NCBI RefSeq assembly: GCF_001039355.2
Contig: NW_019775458.1
Coordinates: 540,062 to 604,061 of the forward strand
DNA length: 64,000 nt
Source of the DNA: Lingula anatina
Lineage: Eukaryota > Brachiopoda > Lingulata > Lingulida > Lingulidae
Direction: 5' to 3'
Below are positions 23,014-37,500 of the stretch, piece after piece. The position numbers and the translations under genes are program-made. The notes beneath the pieces were generated by a model. The model had not been told where the DNA came from. It made no database searches and saw only the letters and a list, made by a program, of their open reading frames with translations. Position 1 is the stretch's first letter; each line of letters begins with the position of its first letter.

Positions 23014-26000
23014 GTAAGTGATTATTTGAGGCATTAAAGACACCCATTGTGTTAGATGTAACTATTAAGAAATTAAATTAATTTAGTTACGAGCGAGGTT
23101 ATATGCTGTCATTGATTGTTGTGCTTTCGCTTATGTGCGCTGTATCGTAAGCATTGCTTCGGCTGTTAAAGGCAAATTGCTTCTGGTGTGAAGATTTAGT
23201 GCTCGCGAACCCATGTTGTTAAATGCGTAGCCCTTGTCCACCAAATGTTTCACTATTGAATGCATGGATACAATGTACACAGTAGCAACAGAACTTGCCC
23301 TACAGGTAGTTTTACAGTCACAGTCCTTGGGTATTATCGACCAATTAAGTCTTTGTAAAACATCTTCCTTTTTCACCTGAAGCACCAGCGGTGTCTGCGG
23401 CTTTACTACACTGTATATAATGCAAGTCGTGGACCATCAAGGGCTATCGACAAATTATTTTATGTTTGTGAATATTCCTGTTTGAGCTTTTTGTGTATTG
23501 TAATATTTAATTAACACACTGACATAAGCACAAAGATTTATCATAATCATACATCAGCTGTCTGGAACCATTGACAAGTACTAAATAGTGTTTCACACAT
23601 CTTGCCTGAGTGTTGCCAGTTTAGGTGCCTTTTTTCTAGGCATTATATTCTTAGAATTCATGTGCATATGCAGTACATAGCACTTGCATGTAGAATTGAG
23701 TACAGATTGCAGATTGCATTCCTACGATCTTTTCAGCACTAGTCTGTATATAGTCTGTATAAAGTAAACTAAAGTTAACTACTAAAAGGGTATCTGACAA
23801 ATTACATCCTCTGGTCTGCCTCCCAAGTGTTTTTTTTTTTTTTTTTTAAATTTTTTTTTATTTTTTTTTTTTAGTTCTTGGGCTAATCTTAGTCAGCTAA
23901 AATTGAATAGCTGAATATGTAAAGTCAACGCTGCAACACTGGTCTGACTGAGAACTTTTAAATATGATTGTCCCCGAAACTGTATTTGGCATTGATAAAT
24001 GGGCTACTGTCACCTTTGAGAGCTGTAAAAATCAAGACAGACAATTTGTTCAAGGACCTTAACTAAAACTCTGGGAAAAAAGGAAACCAGATAAGTGTAG
24101 CCTTATAGATTTTTATGAAGAAGAACTTAATCAGCTAAGTTATAGCAGGCTAAGCTTTTAGTCCAGAAACTGACTTAAGATATTATTAAACATGCCCCAG
24201 GTGATAAACTTATAGGGACTTAGCTTGATTACAATATTTACTATTGGACTTCAAAATTCTTGTCTCTCTGTACTTGGAAAGGAACACATTACACAGTGCC
24301 TACCTTTATCACAGTAGAACTTGATTAGAAAGACAGACATGTGTAATGAGTCCAGTTGAATACTCCATAATGTAAATACCAGACCTGTTATCACAGGCTG
24401 ATCCTTGTTTTGCATAATGAGAAAAGTCGGATATTGTCCTCAGCAAAAAAACTGCTAGAAATTTTAACTGATTACCTGTGTTTCAAAAAAGACTTATGTC
24501 TCCAACCTAATACATTTTTTTCTTTGAAAAATTTATTTGCCTTTTTAACTGTGTCCCTAGAGGAAATTTTGATTGCACTGATAATGGTTTTACAGTCAGT
24601 GGGGAGAGAAGCCCATTTGGGTTTGTCAGTTGAATTTATTTTTTAAAAAAATCATTTGAAAATGCTTTTAGACCAAGACTGCAAAATTGACATAGGTTAC
24701 TAGTAAACAGTCTAAGTTAGGCTAGCTTTTACTAACTATGAAGACACAAAAGTGTGTGGGTGTGTGCTGGGGCATGCATGCACACATATTACGTTTACTG
24801 AAAGAGAAATGTTTCGCTGGAAAATATGATTAATTTAAATGCATGGAACAGACCCAGTTTTTGTGCTTTCTTATATTGAGTTTTGAAGCTTGTGGTTTGA
24901 ACTTAAGTTGGGAAATGAAACAGTTTATGTATAAACAATGTTATAAGTTTGAAGCCTTTGTCCAACGGTTTCTTTGAGCTTTGAACAACAGTTTACACTT
25001 TTTTCTGTTGGGCTCTCTGCTTTTACTAAAACATGGTTATTTCTTGTATTGAAAATAATTTTCTGACAGAAAATAATTTTCTGATCAGCTCTACTGATTT
25101 TTTGCTGATCATGAGCTGTTTATTACACAAAAATTTTATGGCCCAAGACTTCTTTATGTTTGCTCAGAGGTTAAGTTTTATTCTTTTATTGTATTTTATT
25201 TTTCAAAGGTCAAGGGCAATTTACTTGAAAACAGCTTGAACACTTAACCACTGATGATGATGATGTTAAAATGGTATCATTTCTCCCTTGAGACCAATAC
25301 ACCTTCAGATCAATGAACTTTTGAATATAAGAAATGTCAAATCGTGCGAAGTATAGTAATGTATTGTCGGTTTTGGAACAGTGAGCCTGTGGCCTATTGA
25401 ATCTTCATACTAAATTGCCTACAGACAGTTTATACACATGCCCAAAGTGTGTTAGAATTGCCACTTCTGTATCCCTGCTACTTTGATATTACATACAGAA
25501 AGTTAATATCAATCTATTTGGGAAGAAAGTCTATTGATTTGCCCCGACTGGGACGGATGGATATATCTATAGAAGGTATCCTTGACCTTAAAAATGACCA
25601 AGGTTACTCTAACAGTCAATGCTAGCCATTGCCCCATGCTGCCCCAGTAGAAGTGAAGGCGGGCTAGTGAAATTGTTATTAATTTTGTCAGAGACTAACC
25701 AATATCTCTGGTTTGGGTCAGTAGATTCTTGGAACTTGGTGGACTGAAGTGCGAGTTGGTTAAGGAATTTTTGGAACAGGCTGCACTCTCATGCACATGC
25801 ATGCACGCTCACGTACACATGGATTAAAATCTGTGGCAGTTTGTACCTTTAACTTATTTGCATGCTGCTCACTTGGGACTAGTGGGCCTCAAAAAAACCA
25901 CCAGTCCAAATCAAAAGTTCCTGCCTTCTGGACTGGATTTCCATGCATAAAAGGTCATTAAATGAGTTAGCCAGCAGTGCGTAATGTCTATATGACCATT

Positions 26001-27822
26001 CAAGTGGGTCGGCCATATTTGACCCTCGGACTCGTTAGTCCACTTGTCTGAATGCGGCCTTAATCCTGTTTGAAAATGCATCCTCCTGTTGATTTTAAAT
26101 ACTTCGAAATTTAACTTGGTGTTCGTTGCCATTCTCACCAAAACAAAAACTCTCAACAAGAATAATATCCCAAACAACATGCCATGCATCTCTAAAACTT
26201 CCTTTAGAGTAAGTGTGATGGAAGAAATGCCATTTGCATGCAGTGCTCCTCCCTGGGGACATCTCTGCTGTAATTGGAAGGTGAATGCCTTCCTGGAGAC
26301 TAGATAAAATGAACTCAGAATCAATTATTTTAAACAAAATTAAGAGAAGATATTGGAGAAGAGGAAATTTGAGCAGTTTTGTCAAGTCGCGATAAAGATT
26401 TTACGGTTAAAATCCTGGTAAAGCTGCACATGAAGTTGGTGCTTATTACCTGAGGCAATACTTGATGTCCTTAAATGATATGTGCAAAAATGATCAAGCA
26501 GGATATAGGGTCATTGTTATTCTGTGCACGTACGTTTTTGTTCCTGTCATATCAAAGTTAATTCTCTGCTTCACATATGGTATACATTTTCATGTTTGTG
26601 AACAAATGTTTTCCTGAAATATTTTGTTGGGAAGGTTGATCTTTATAGAGCTGTTTTTAAGTCGATTTTTCTTCTCTGAAAATGATGAAAAGTATCCCCA
26701 ATGGTAATGGATAGCATCTCTCTGGTAAAGGATAGTATCTCAATACTAAGGGATAGTATCCGCTATAATGGATATTATCCACTGTAACGGATATTTAATT
26801 ATCCCAACAGTGATAGGACAGTTCCCAGCTGTAGGGATAGTATCCCTTGTGTAGACAAGTGGATTATAGACAATATCAGATGGTATCACAACAGGAATGG
26901 ATAGTATCTGAATAGTTACAAATAGATCCTTATAGTAAAGCCTTAGGGTAGTATCTAATAGCAAGGCATGCACAATGTGAAAATTAAAGATTTTGTGGAT
27001 TGCAGAATTGTCCTGAATTGCACTAACTATTTCAGGCAGAATCTACATAGTACATAAATACGAGATTCAGCATGTTACATCGGGTATTTATGGATCTAAG
27101 AACTGGATATGCCCCAACCACAAATCTCAATAGGCACCAAATTGTGAACACGATATAACTAAATGTATTGATTAGGCAGTGTTACAGTGTGGGATGTGGA
27201 AAATAAGTAATAGAATTTGTGGTGTGCAAGAGATATACATGTTAACAAAATGAAGCACTTTTTTCATGCAACTTTTTCTGCACCTGGTTGTATTGTGTAT
27301 ATTCTCATGGGGTAATATGCGGTTATGACACTTAATACTGACAGATCATACGATTGAATGCAGATAGTGATCAAGACTCACTGGTGTGACTGCGGTATAT
27401 GTGTCTTCGTGATGAAGAGAAGGATACATTTTCAACCGCAGTGCATTTTGTCATTTGAGATTGAATTTGCACTTCAATAGATCAACTTTTTTTTAGCAGG
27501 GGTAGATGAATTTTCAATTCAGTAAGATATGTTTTTTAACGTTTGATGTCAGATTATTAATTCATCAACACCCAGGGCATAATAAAAATGTGTTTAGTGA
27601 AAACCTACCTCCAGGGAACCATAAAAAAGTGTATGAAATATAAACATCAGGAGATTTTAGTTTGTCATTAACTGCCATCCTTGAACTCTCGTGACAACTA
27701 TTATAAATGCTCTTGCTAAAGGTTATTAACAGCATCATAAAACTATGTCCAAAAATGATTCTACAGAGAAGAATCTTGTTTTAAATTTCCCTGCTTGAGA
27801 TAATTTGGTGGATGAAGTCCAT

Positions 27823-27871
<49 letters not shown>

Positions 27872-28489
27872 ATTTAGCCAATATGAAAGAATTTTGGAAT
27901 ATCTTGACCATATTTCTGACCTGGAAAAATATATTTCTTAAATAATTAACCACAATTAACTTTTTTTTTTCAAATAAATTTTCAAGTGGCTTCTTTTTTT
28001 ACCCAAGATGACCTTAAATCTTGTTTTGATATCTGCTAGACAGCCGAACACAATTCTCCTTTTTGGAGAAAGCCTTCAGGGTCTTTCAAAGCAAGAGCAT
28101 TTAATGTCACAAGTTGAAGGCTCGGTGGCAGTCTCTCCAGAATCGGTGACACGAGGTCTCTTGGTGTTCACCATTATTACTGTGATCATTTGAGGACTTG
28201 TGCTGCTAGCTACACTGTTGAGAAGTCGAGGTTGTTCTTTACTCATCCTACTTAACCTGTGGACTCAAGTTATTCTGATATTGTATGTAATTCCAAGAAA
28301 TTCTTTGTCATAAAAAAGCCTTAAAACAAAGTTGAGGCTGTTTTTACTCACCCACCTCAACCTGTCTAGTATTTCTGATATTGTGTGTCATTCCAAGAAA
28401 TTCTCTTTTGCAATGAAAAAAAAAGCCTCTGAAATGGAAATAATACATAATTGTACAACAGGGTCCAATGCTTTAGCACACTCTGGTGA

Positions 28490-28532
<43 letters not shown>

Positions 28533-31500
28533 AGGAAGAGAAAAATAGAGTAACTATATGGAAAAGTACAGGTGAAAGGCCCAAGGTTATTTGATGTTAC
28601 AAGCAATGAAATCAAAGAAGACATCTCTGACAGGTGTTTTGACAGACAATAAAGAATTCATTGTTTGAAGGAAACCACCAAAATATTGCGACAATTAGAT
28701 GAACATGATGTCTGGGTTCTTCTCTTTTTTTTATGAACCTTCACAGGCATGTATATATGAAATAATTTATTAAAAGAAGAAGGTATAGTCTTTTTATTAT
28801 ACCTATCATTTTCATAAATGATATATATTTTTTTCATCAATTTATTTTTTGACTGTTCAAGTTGAATGATATGCCCAAATAAGGGAAGTTTAGCTGAAGA
28901 ATTGAGGGCAAATTTGTATTTTTAGAAGAAAAAGACATCTTTAATGTTATTGAATATGAACTGGATTTATAAAACGCCGAGTGTTTCTGACTGATACAGA
29001 AAATGTGTGATTGACATGAGTTATGGTCTTATTGTAATCATATCATGTTTCTTCTATTAATGCCTTGAGTTTTCCTCTGACTTGACTTTTGTAACAATTG
29101 GGGTTGTTTTCCTGTAAATTGAGAGTGGGAATGTATATTATGAATATTATCAGTGAATCAGTGTAGTTAGGTAACAGGAAGAAAATTATGAAGTTTTTTT
29201 TTTTTAATTTTTATCTTTTCAATTTCAAACAAAAGGTAACCCTGCACTTAATAATTATACCAACTTTAACACCAGACTTGCAGTAAACATCACAGTGCAA
29301 AATTACGTGCCAACTTAGAAAAACTGTTGCATCATATATTTATGAAGTTGTTTACTAACATCGTCCACAGACAATCAAGCCAGACAGGTAGTCGGCTGTA
29401 TGAAGCCAGCAAGATGTGTCATTCTAGGAAGGTGTGAGTTGTCTGGCTTTGAGGTTGATACATTGTGAGCACTGAATGCGTGAGAGAGAGTCCGTGCAGT
29501 AATGGATTCAAGCTGTGTTAGGGGTCATTCCCAGTGAAGCTGTCATTGTACTTAGATCGATCCAACTCTCACACCCTCGCTGAAGGCAATCAGTTTTTAA
29601 ACAGATAAACACACCTATTATTTAATGTGAAGGTGCAGGCCTACCCAACTACCAGACTCGGCACCGAATGATCCAGAATTCACCGGTAGATCAGACCACA
29701 CTACCTGTTTTCAAGGTGTGTGTCAGATCGCATTTCGGAGTATCATACTCCAGAACAAATGTTGTAGGACGACTGCGGGCTCATCCACGCTCGGCTGAAC
29801 AACCTTAAACTGTACTCTTACTTTAGAGTACTCTATTTCATTGTCTCTATGGGGATATATGGGGACTTTACGACATTCGGTTTGAATGTTTTAACCACTT
29901 TTGATAGGGCTTTTTTGCATTGTATTAGATTAATGTGGCAGTCTANNNNNNNNNNNNNNNNNNNNNNNNNNNNNNNNNNNNNNNNNNNNNNNNNNNNNNN
30001 NNNNNNNNNNNNNNNNNNNNNNNNNNNNNNNNNNNNNNNNNNNNNNNNNNNNNNNNNNNNNNNNNNNNNNNNNNNNNNNNNNNNNNNNNNNNNNNNNNNN
30101 NNNNNNNNNNNNNNNNNNNNNNNNNNNNNNNNNNNNNNNNNNNNNNNNNNNNNNNNNNNNNNNNNNNNNNNNNNNNNNNNNNNNNNNNNNNNNNNNNNNN
30201 NNNNNNNNNNNNNNNNNNNNNNNNNNNNNNNNNNNNNNNNNNNNNNNNNNNNNNNNNNNNNNNNNNNNNNNNNNNNNNNNNNNNNNNNNNNNNNNNNNNN
30301 NNNNNNNNNNNNNNNNNNNNNNNNNNNNNNNNNNNNNNNNNNNNGAGAGAGAGAGAGAGAGAGAGAGCAGGAAGAGAAAAATAGAGTAACTATATGGAAA
30401 AGTACAGGTGAAAGGCCCAAGGTTATTTGATGTTACAAGCAATGAAATCAAAGAAGACATCTCTGACAGGTGTTTTGACAGACAATAAAGAATTCATTGT
30501 TTGAAGGAAACCACCAAAATATTGCGACAATTAGATGAACATGATGTCTGGGTTCTTCTCTTTTTTTTATGAACCTTCACAGGCATGTATATATGAAATA
30601 ATTTATTAAAAGAAGAAGGTATAGTCTTTTTATTATACCTATCATTTTCATAAATGATATATATTTTTTTCATCAATTTATTTTTTGACTGTTCAAGTTG
30701 AATGATATGCCCAAATAAGGGAAGTTTAGCTGAAGAATTGAGGGCAAATTTGTATTTTTAGAAGAAAAAGACATCTTTAATGTTATTGAATATGAACTGG
30801 ATTTATAAAACGCCGAGTGTTTCTGACTGATACAGAAAATGTGTGATTGACATGAGTTATGGTCTTATTGTAATCATATCATGTTTCTTCTATTAATGCC
30901 TTGAGTTTTCCTCTGACTTGACTTTTGTAACAATTGGGGTTGTTTTCCTGTAAATTGAGAGTGGGAATGTATATTATGAATATTATCAGTGAATCAGTGT
31001 AGTTAGGTAACAGGAAGAAAATTATGAAGTTTTTTTTTTTAATTTTTATCTTTTCAATTTCAAACAAAAGGTAACCCTGCACTTAATAATTATACCAACT
31101 TTAACACCAGACTTGCAGTAAACATCACAGTGCAAAATTACGTGCCAACTTAGAAAAACTGTTGCATCATATATTTATGAAGTTGTTTACTAACATCGTC
31201 CACAGACAATCAAGCCAGACAGGTAGTCGGCTGTATGAAGCCAGCAAGATGTGTCATTCTAGGAAGGTGTGAGTTGTCTGGCTTTGAGGTTGATACATTG
31301 TGAGCACTGAATGCGTGAGAGAGAGTCCGTGCAGTAATGGATTCAAGCTGTGTTAGGGGTCATTCCCAGTGAAGCTGTCATTGTACTTAGATCGATCCAA
31401 CTCTCACACCCTCGCTGAAGGCAATCAGTTTTAAACAGATAAACACACCTATTATTTAATGTGAAGGTGCAGGCCTACCCAACTACCAGACTCGGCACCG

Positions 31501-34500
31501 AATGATCCAGAATTCACCGGTAGATCAGACCACACTACCCGTTTTCAAGGTGTGTGTCAGATCGCATTTCGGAGTATCATACTCCAGAACAAATGTTGTA
31601 GGACGACTGCGGGCTCATCCACGCTCGGCTGAACAACCTTAAACTGTACTCTTACTTTAGAGTACTCTATTTCATTGTCTCTATGGGGATATATGGGGAC
31701 TTTACGACATTCGGTTTGAATGTTTTAACCACTTTTGATAGGGCTTTTTTGCATTGTATTAGATTAATGTGGCAGTCTAAGGTTCATCTAGGTGGCTTTC
31801 AAATTTATGCACCCGGTTTTAAAATCATATAGCGATTAAATACGACAATCGTTTACTATCCAATCAAGGTGACAGCCGAGCGTGAGCTCATCCTGTCAGT
31901 GTTCTGACTGATACTCCGAAATGCGATCTGACACACACCTTGAAAACGGGTAGTGTGGTCCGATAAACCGGTTAATTCAGGATCCTTAGGTGCCGAGTCT
32001 GGTAGTTGGTTAGGCCTGAATCCAACTCTCACACCCTCGCTGAAGGCAATCAGTTTAACAGATAAACATACCTATTATTTAATGTGAAAGTGGGTAGGGT
32101 TGTCTCTCGGGGTGAATATTCTATTTTCAAGTTTAGATTTTTTTATGGTAAATTTCTTAAATATTATAATTTATTATTATTAGGTTTATTTAATGTAGAT
32201 GTAGTCAAGATCCAGGCAGTAAAATCTATAGATATCAGTGGGGGTAGTTGGCGATTGAATTTTCTGATAATTTTTTTTTTTTGTAATATTAAATATTTAA
32301 TCTTACGTCAACTTGCTTTTTAAGTTTCTGAATGCCAATGTTTTAACAGAAAGGAGATTGTTAAAATAACTGCATGATTATTGCTTTAATAGATCTTTTT
32401 TTCACAAACTTGAATGCTTTATTAACTGTTCCCATCACAGCAGGCGACGCATTAACGTCGAAGAATTTTTGTTAATAGATGTAGAGGCGCACTTTTGGGG
32501 GTCACCTGTTCATCTCTGCTTCAGCTTACATAACAATTGAAGGTGTTCATAAATTTCGTAGTGCTGCTGACACCTCATTTAAATTTGTTTATGACTCAAA
32601 GGTTACTGACAGGGTTTATGATCATCAAAATACCGAAAATGAGCTTTATTCAATGCATCTTATTATTCAGTAATGTTTTGACCATGTTGCTGATTAAAAA
32701 ATAATAATAATAATCCCCTTGAAAATATAAAAACATCAGCGTTCATATTTCTTGTTGCTGAGCATTTTACAGCTTTTTATTTTGAGTTGAGATAGCAATG
32801 GGTATTGGGTAAACTTCATCCATGAAGGCGATCTTATCACAAAAATTGGCAAAGGTGACAACTAGTAAATGTGCTTTGAACCCATGTCGTTATTTTGGTT
32901 TAAATGTTTTGATCATGGAATTATGAGCCCCTAATTACAACGATTCATCGAACGAAGACATTGTTTTGCCCTTTTCAAAGATAAAATTTAAACTTAAGGC
33001 TGTCAAGAAAAAATTACTGGTATGGTTTTTATGTATTCATTGGTTTGTTAAGATTGAACACTAAAGATTCATCTATTATCCAAAACATGTACATCAAGAA
33101 AGTAATGTAGTTGTCTTCTTGTCTAAATCTGTCTTTAACCTTAAACGGCACATCAATTAACCATAAACACTTTTTGTCACAAGCTAACAGTGTCACAAGT
33201 ACTGTAATTTATTCTGACATAGGTTACTGAGTACAAATAAAGATGTACATTAAATAATAAGTAGAATGATTGCCCCTTCCCTGTGTTCATTTAACTTCCA
33301 GGCGCCTGTCATTGTACCTTACGGACATGTTTGGGGAAATGAGGGTTTAGTCTTAGTGAATTTTCCATTTGCTTCAAGTCTCCTCTTCTATGCTTTTTTA
33401 ATGGCCAGTGACTTTTAACACCTAGGCTGCTGTTTGCCTTTATTGAAGACCATTTCAATTTATTTACCCTTGTGTGGAGTCCATATAAGGACCTCGAGCA
33501 CATCAAAACAATATTCTTTACGTGTCCCTATGATTTTGTAGGAAATATTTTAAAAGGTTGTCTGTGAGAGGCCTTTAAAGCCCAAACTTTCAAACTTCGG
33601 TACAAATCTCTGACTTTTGCAGCCCCTCCTCCAAGTATGTCCCACTCTTGTCTTACAACATTTTTATATTCGACGTTTCTTTCATGTCCATCTTTTTAAT
33701 AATACACCACTACATATTATATATTCCATGTCCATTTTGGCTGGTGGCAAGAATACTCCGAGCTGCACCTTATGAACAGACTACTACCTGAGCGCTTAAA
33801 ATTCAGGGTGAGATGGGAGGGTTCGGTGTCATCAGGTCAGCTCCTGTCGTCTGCATGGTGTTGTCAGACTCTTTTTTTGTTTTAGATTATTGCAACACAG
33901 AATCTGTCTCACTGGCTTCTTGTTTGCCCAGGTAGGAGAGTGCATGTCCACACTTGGTAGCGTTTCTGTTGCCTGGATAGATCTGGGATCAGCTGCTACC
34001 AGGAAAGGGTTTACGTTCCGATGGAGGTATTTATAAATTGAGAGAGTATTTGATTATCATTTTTAGTCAGGTTTTGCAACATTTTCTTGTATTTTTGTAA
34101 ATTTAATATGTTGCGTGAAAATGGATTTTTTTTGTCTTACCTCAAATGTGAAGGTTGGTTGCCCCCCCCCCTTCCCCTATTGCTTTTTGATGAGCTGTGT
34201 ATATTTACCAGAACGCTTATTTTAGACTGTGATCTCAGTATTGTGGTTTATGACAGAGATGTGGTCATATACATTGTTGACACTATGCACTTGTATGGCA
34301 TAGGATGTCCTGATGACAATGAAAAGGAAATATTAGAATACTAGGCTCACTGTAAGATGAAACTACTTTCAACACAATTGCTACATGAATTCAATTTTGA
34401 TATAGAATTTGGTTTTTTTCCCAATAATTCAGTTATAGATTAGGCAATGAACTGAAAGGGCTTTACTAGCTTTTCATAGCCAAATTAGAAAATGCTTAAA

Positions 34501-37500
34501 TGCATAAAGTTACTAAACAAAAATGAACCCAGGAGTGCTTCAGCCAGATTGAGTAGTTACAGGTGGCCCCATCAGGCTTATTTTAGATGAACTCAGGGCC
34601 CTCTTTATTGGTTTTATAAATGTGTTTTACAATGCCGGCAATTTGAAAGGGGATAAGGTGACGAAACGTGGGCTAATGTTTTTGGATTAATCTCATCTTA
34701 AACACATATTTTGACAACATTCGAAGTTGACAACAAGTTTATTTTCATGTATTACTTAAAGTGTCGTACTACTTATTTCAAATTGGGACATTCAGGGGAG
34801 TATTTGAATCACAATGAAGAATTTAAATTATTAGGACACCAGCTATAAAAGCTCCTAACATCACAATATTATTTAGAAATACAGGTAGATCAGTAGCATC
34901 TTTTTGTGCATAAAAAAGCATATAGTAAGCCCAAGGCGTTAAAAACATTAATGCTTTCTAGTGAACAATTAAGACTGGTCATTATGGAAAAGGAGATGGA
35001 GCCACTGTTGACCAGTAGCATGGAAAGTCAGGATGTAGAGAAAGCAGAGATAGTGGTTCAGGTATCTTTGGAAGGGCAAAATGGAAAACAAACCATCACA
35101 GCCTCCACTTGTGCTGATGAGAAGGTTTGTGGAAAAATATTCACCAAAATATGCAAACTCAGTTTTATGGATAAATTTTGGACAAAGGCTAAGATGTTGA
35201 AAAAAGATAACAACGTTAATGAAAAGAAAAGTGTTGAAATCGGAAATGGATAAACCTTTATTAAATTTTTGCATAGATTGCACATAGAAATTGACTTCAA
35301 CACATAAGATCGATGATGCTGGATGAGTAAATAGAATGGAAAACAAACCACAGGCCTACCCAACTACCAGACTCGGCACCGAATGATCCAGAATTCACCG
35401 GTAAATCGGACCACACTGAACCATCACAGCCTTCACATTTGCTGTTTAAGAGGTTTTTGGAAAATATTCACCGAGATAAGCAGATTCAGTTTTATTGATA
35501 CATTTTTAGGCAAAGGCTAAGGCCTTTAAAAAGATTACAACAGTAAGGAAAAAGTAAAAAACATGTAGCTTTTTGTTGACATGAGAAATGGATAAACCCT
35601 TACCAAATTGCTGACATCGATAGTTTGCACATAGAAATTAACATGTGGGACAGTATATAAGAGGTTTTAAAAAGTTGCAAATGGTAGATTAGCCGATAAT
35701 GGCCAGCCAAAATGATAATAAAACTTTGTAGCATTAAATACTAATATAGATAATAGATAACAAATGAGGCAGTTCCAGGTCCATTTATATATATATATAT
35801 ATATATATTGCCATATGCAATGGTGTCGGGGCAAGTTTATTATTTTCTCATTTACTACAGAACCTGGAGCATACTAGTATGTTTGAAAATTCCACTTGTT
35901 GACCCTTTCGAGTGGACCACTGCATGATAAACTGATCCGTAGGTAATGTTGATTTGAGATAAATTTTAAATTGGTGTGATCAAGATAGCTCTGGCAAACA
36001 GGTGCACCCAGGCTAAGCCATTCTGAAGCAGCCAGAGGGTGTGCTCAGACAAGACTCGAATTGATTGAAAGTTGGTCCAACTCACATTATTGCGAGATCA
36101 GGTTATGAAAATTTGGTTCACACACTGACATGACTGACATGAGCTAATAAGGATTATGTTGATCAAAGTGGTTTTTGGTTTATGCTGGCAGTACCGATTA
36201 TGTCATCAACAGCGTAATCAAGACTGCTTGAGATTTGCTCAGTTTAGAGCCCAGTGTGAACACTGCTGTAAAAATGAAAATACTCTAGGCACTCCTTCCT
36301 TCCTTGTTAATGTATGATATAACTTTGTCGAGAGGTATTTTTATCTTAATTGGTACCATTAGTGTACTGTGGCTGTGTGCTACCAGGTGGAAAACTGATG
36401 TAAACACCGTTTGAATTATTTATAGAAAATGTTTTTAATGAACTTAGTTTGAATAATGTGTAGGCTTGAAAAAAACAAAAAAAACACTCAGAATAATTTT
36501 TTGTTTTGTTGTGTGTTACCAAATGATGTTTAGGTGATAGAAGGTGTTAAGCATTAGGCTCTCACTGGAGTTTCTTAAACTATTCTAGTACTTAGAAATA
36601 GTAAAAGTTAAATGGTTAAAGTGATATTCCAGTTGTCAAAGCCAAAACCTCTCTTCCTAATAGTGTTTGGAGGAATTTTGCAGGATGAACATTTGGAGAC
36701 GTAAAGTGTTAGAATTATTTTAAAGAGTCCCTTTAAAGTGGTGGCTCTATTTTAACTTGCAAATGTCTGTTTCATAGAGGGCTGATGTTACTTTTGGTAG
36801 GGAGAGAGAGAAGGAGGGGAGAGTGAAAGAAAGAGAAGGCGGAAAACAGGTAAAAGGCCTTGGAGATATATGTGGGCCAGAAATTGTAAAGGGAATCTAT
36901 CAGTGGGGTCAAATGAAAATATAAAATTGCATCTTCATTTGCCAAGGCTGACCTTGGCAAACCTTCCATCTGTGCCAATTGATTTGAGTGTGAAACTTTT
37001 CTTTTTATAGGCCAGATCAATATCAGTGTAGTTTTTTTCGCTAGTTTTTCCCCCTGAAGATTAATGAACAAAATTTTTCTACCTGTATGATGAACAAACC
37101 TGAATTGTACCACTGATTTTTATTGCGTGCGTGTGTGTGTGTGTGTGTGTGTGTGGGGGGGGGGGGCTACCTATGAGTAGTTCTAAAATGAATTTCTAAG
37201 AAGATGACACAAAATTGCTAATTTAGTTCACCTTCATAAACACCTTAGCTAAATTGGCTCATTTTTAGGAATGGATTAATGCATCTAATGGTTACTGTAT
37301 CTGTTTCAATTTTTTAGTGTTTGTCTAGACAGAGAGCCAATCAATCTTAAAGCAGGGGCATTTGTCAGTTTCAGCTGGCTTGTTGCAATTTTTATGTGAG
37401 TTTGACTAGGGAAACTATGGAAACTCCAACCAGTCTTATTAGTTGGTGTTGGGGGGGGGGGGGGTCATAATACAGGCCCGTGGCCAGCAATTTCAAAGGG

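Noticed and set aside
28366-28624. Leu-Ser repeat frames over GA microsatellites
   Set aside because: They are translations of the dinucleotide repeat; similar artefacts occur at the other GA and CT runs.
33481-33490. Perfect CArG sequence CCATATAAGG in AHCYL intron 1
   Set aside because: A lone 10-mer in a long intron with no neighbouring promoter elements is expected by chance.
34906-35253. 115-codon plus-strand frame with charged composition
   Set aside because: It overlaps a local non-coding duplication; the second unit does not preserve the frame and an opposing frame of similar length exists.
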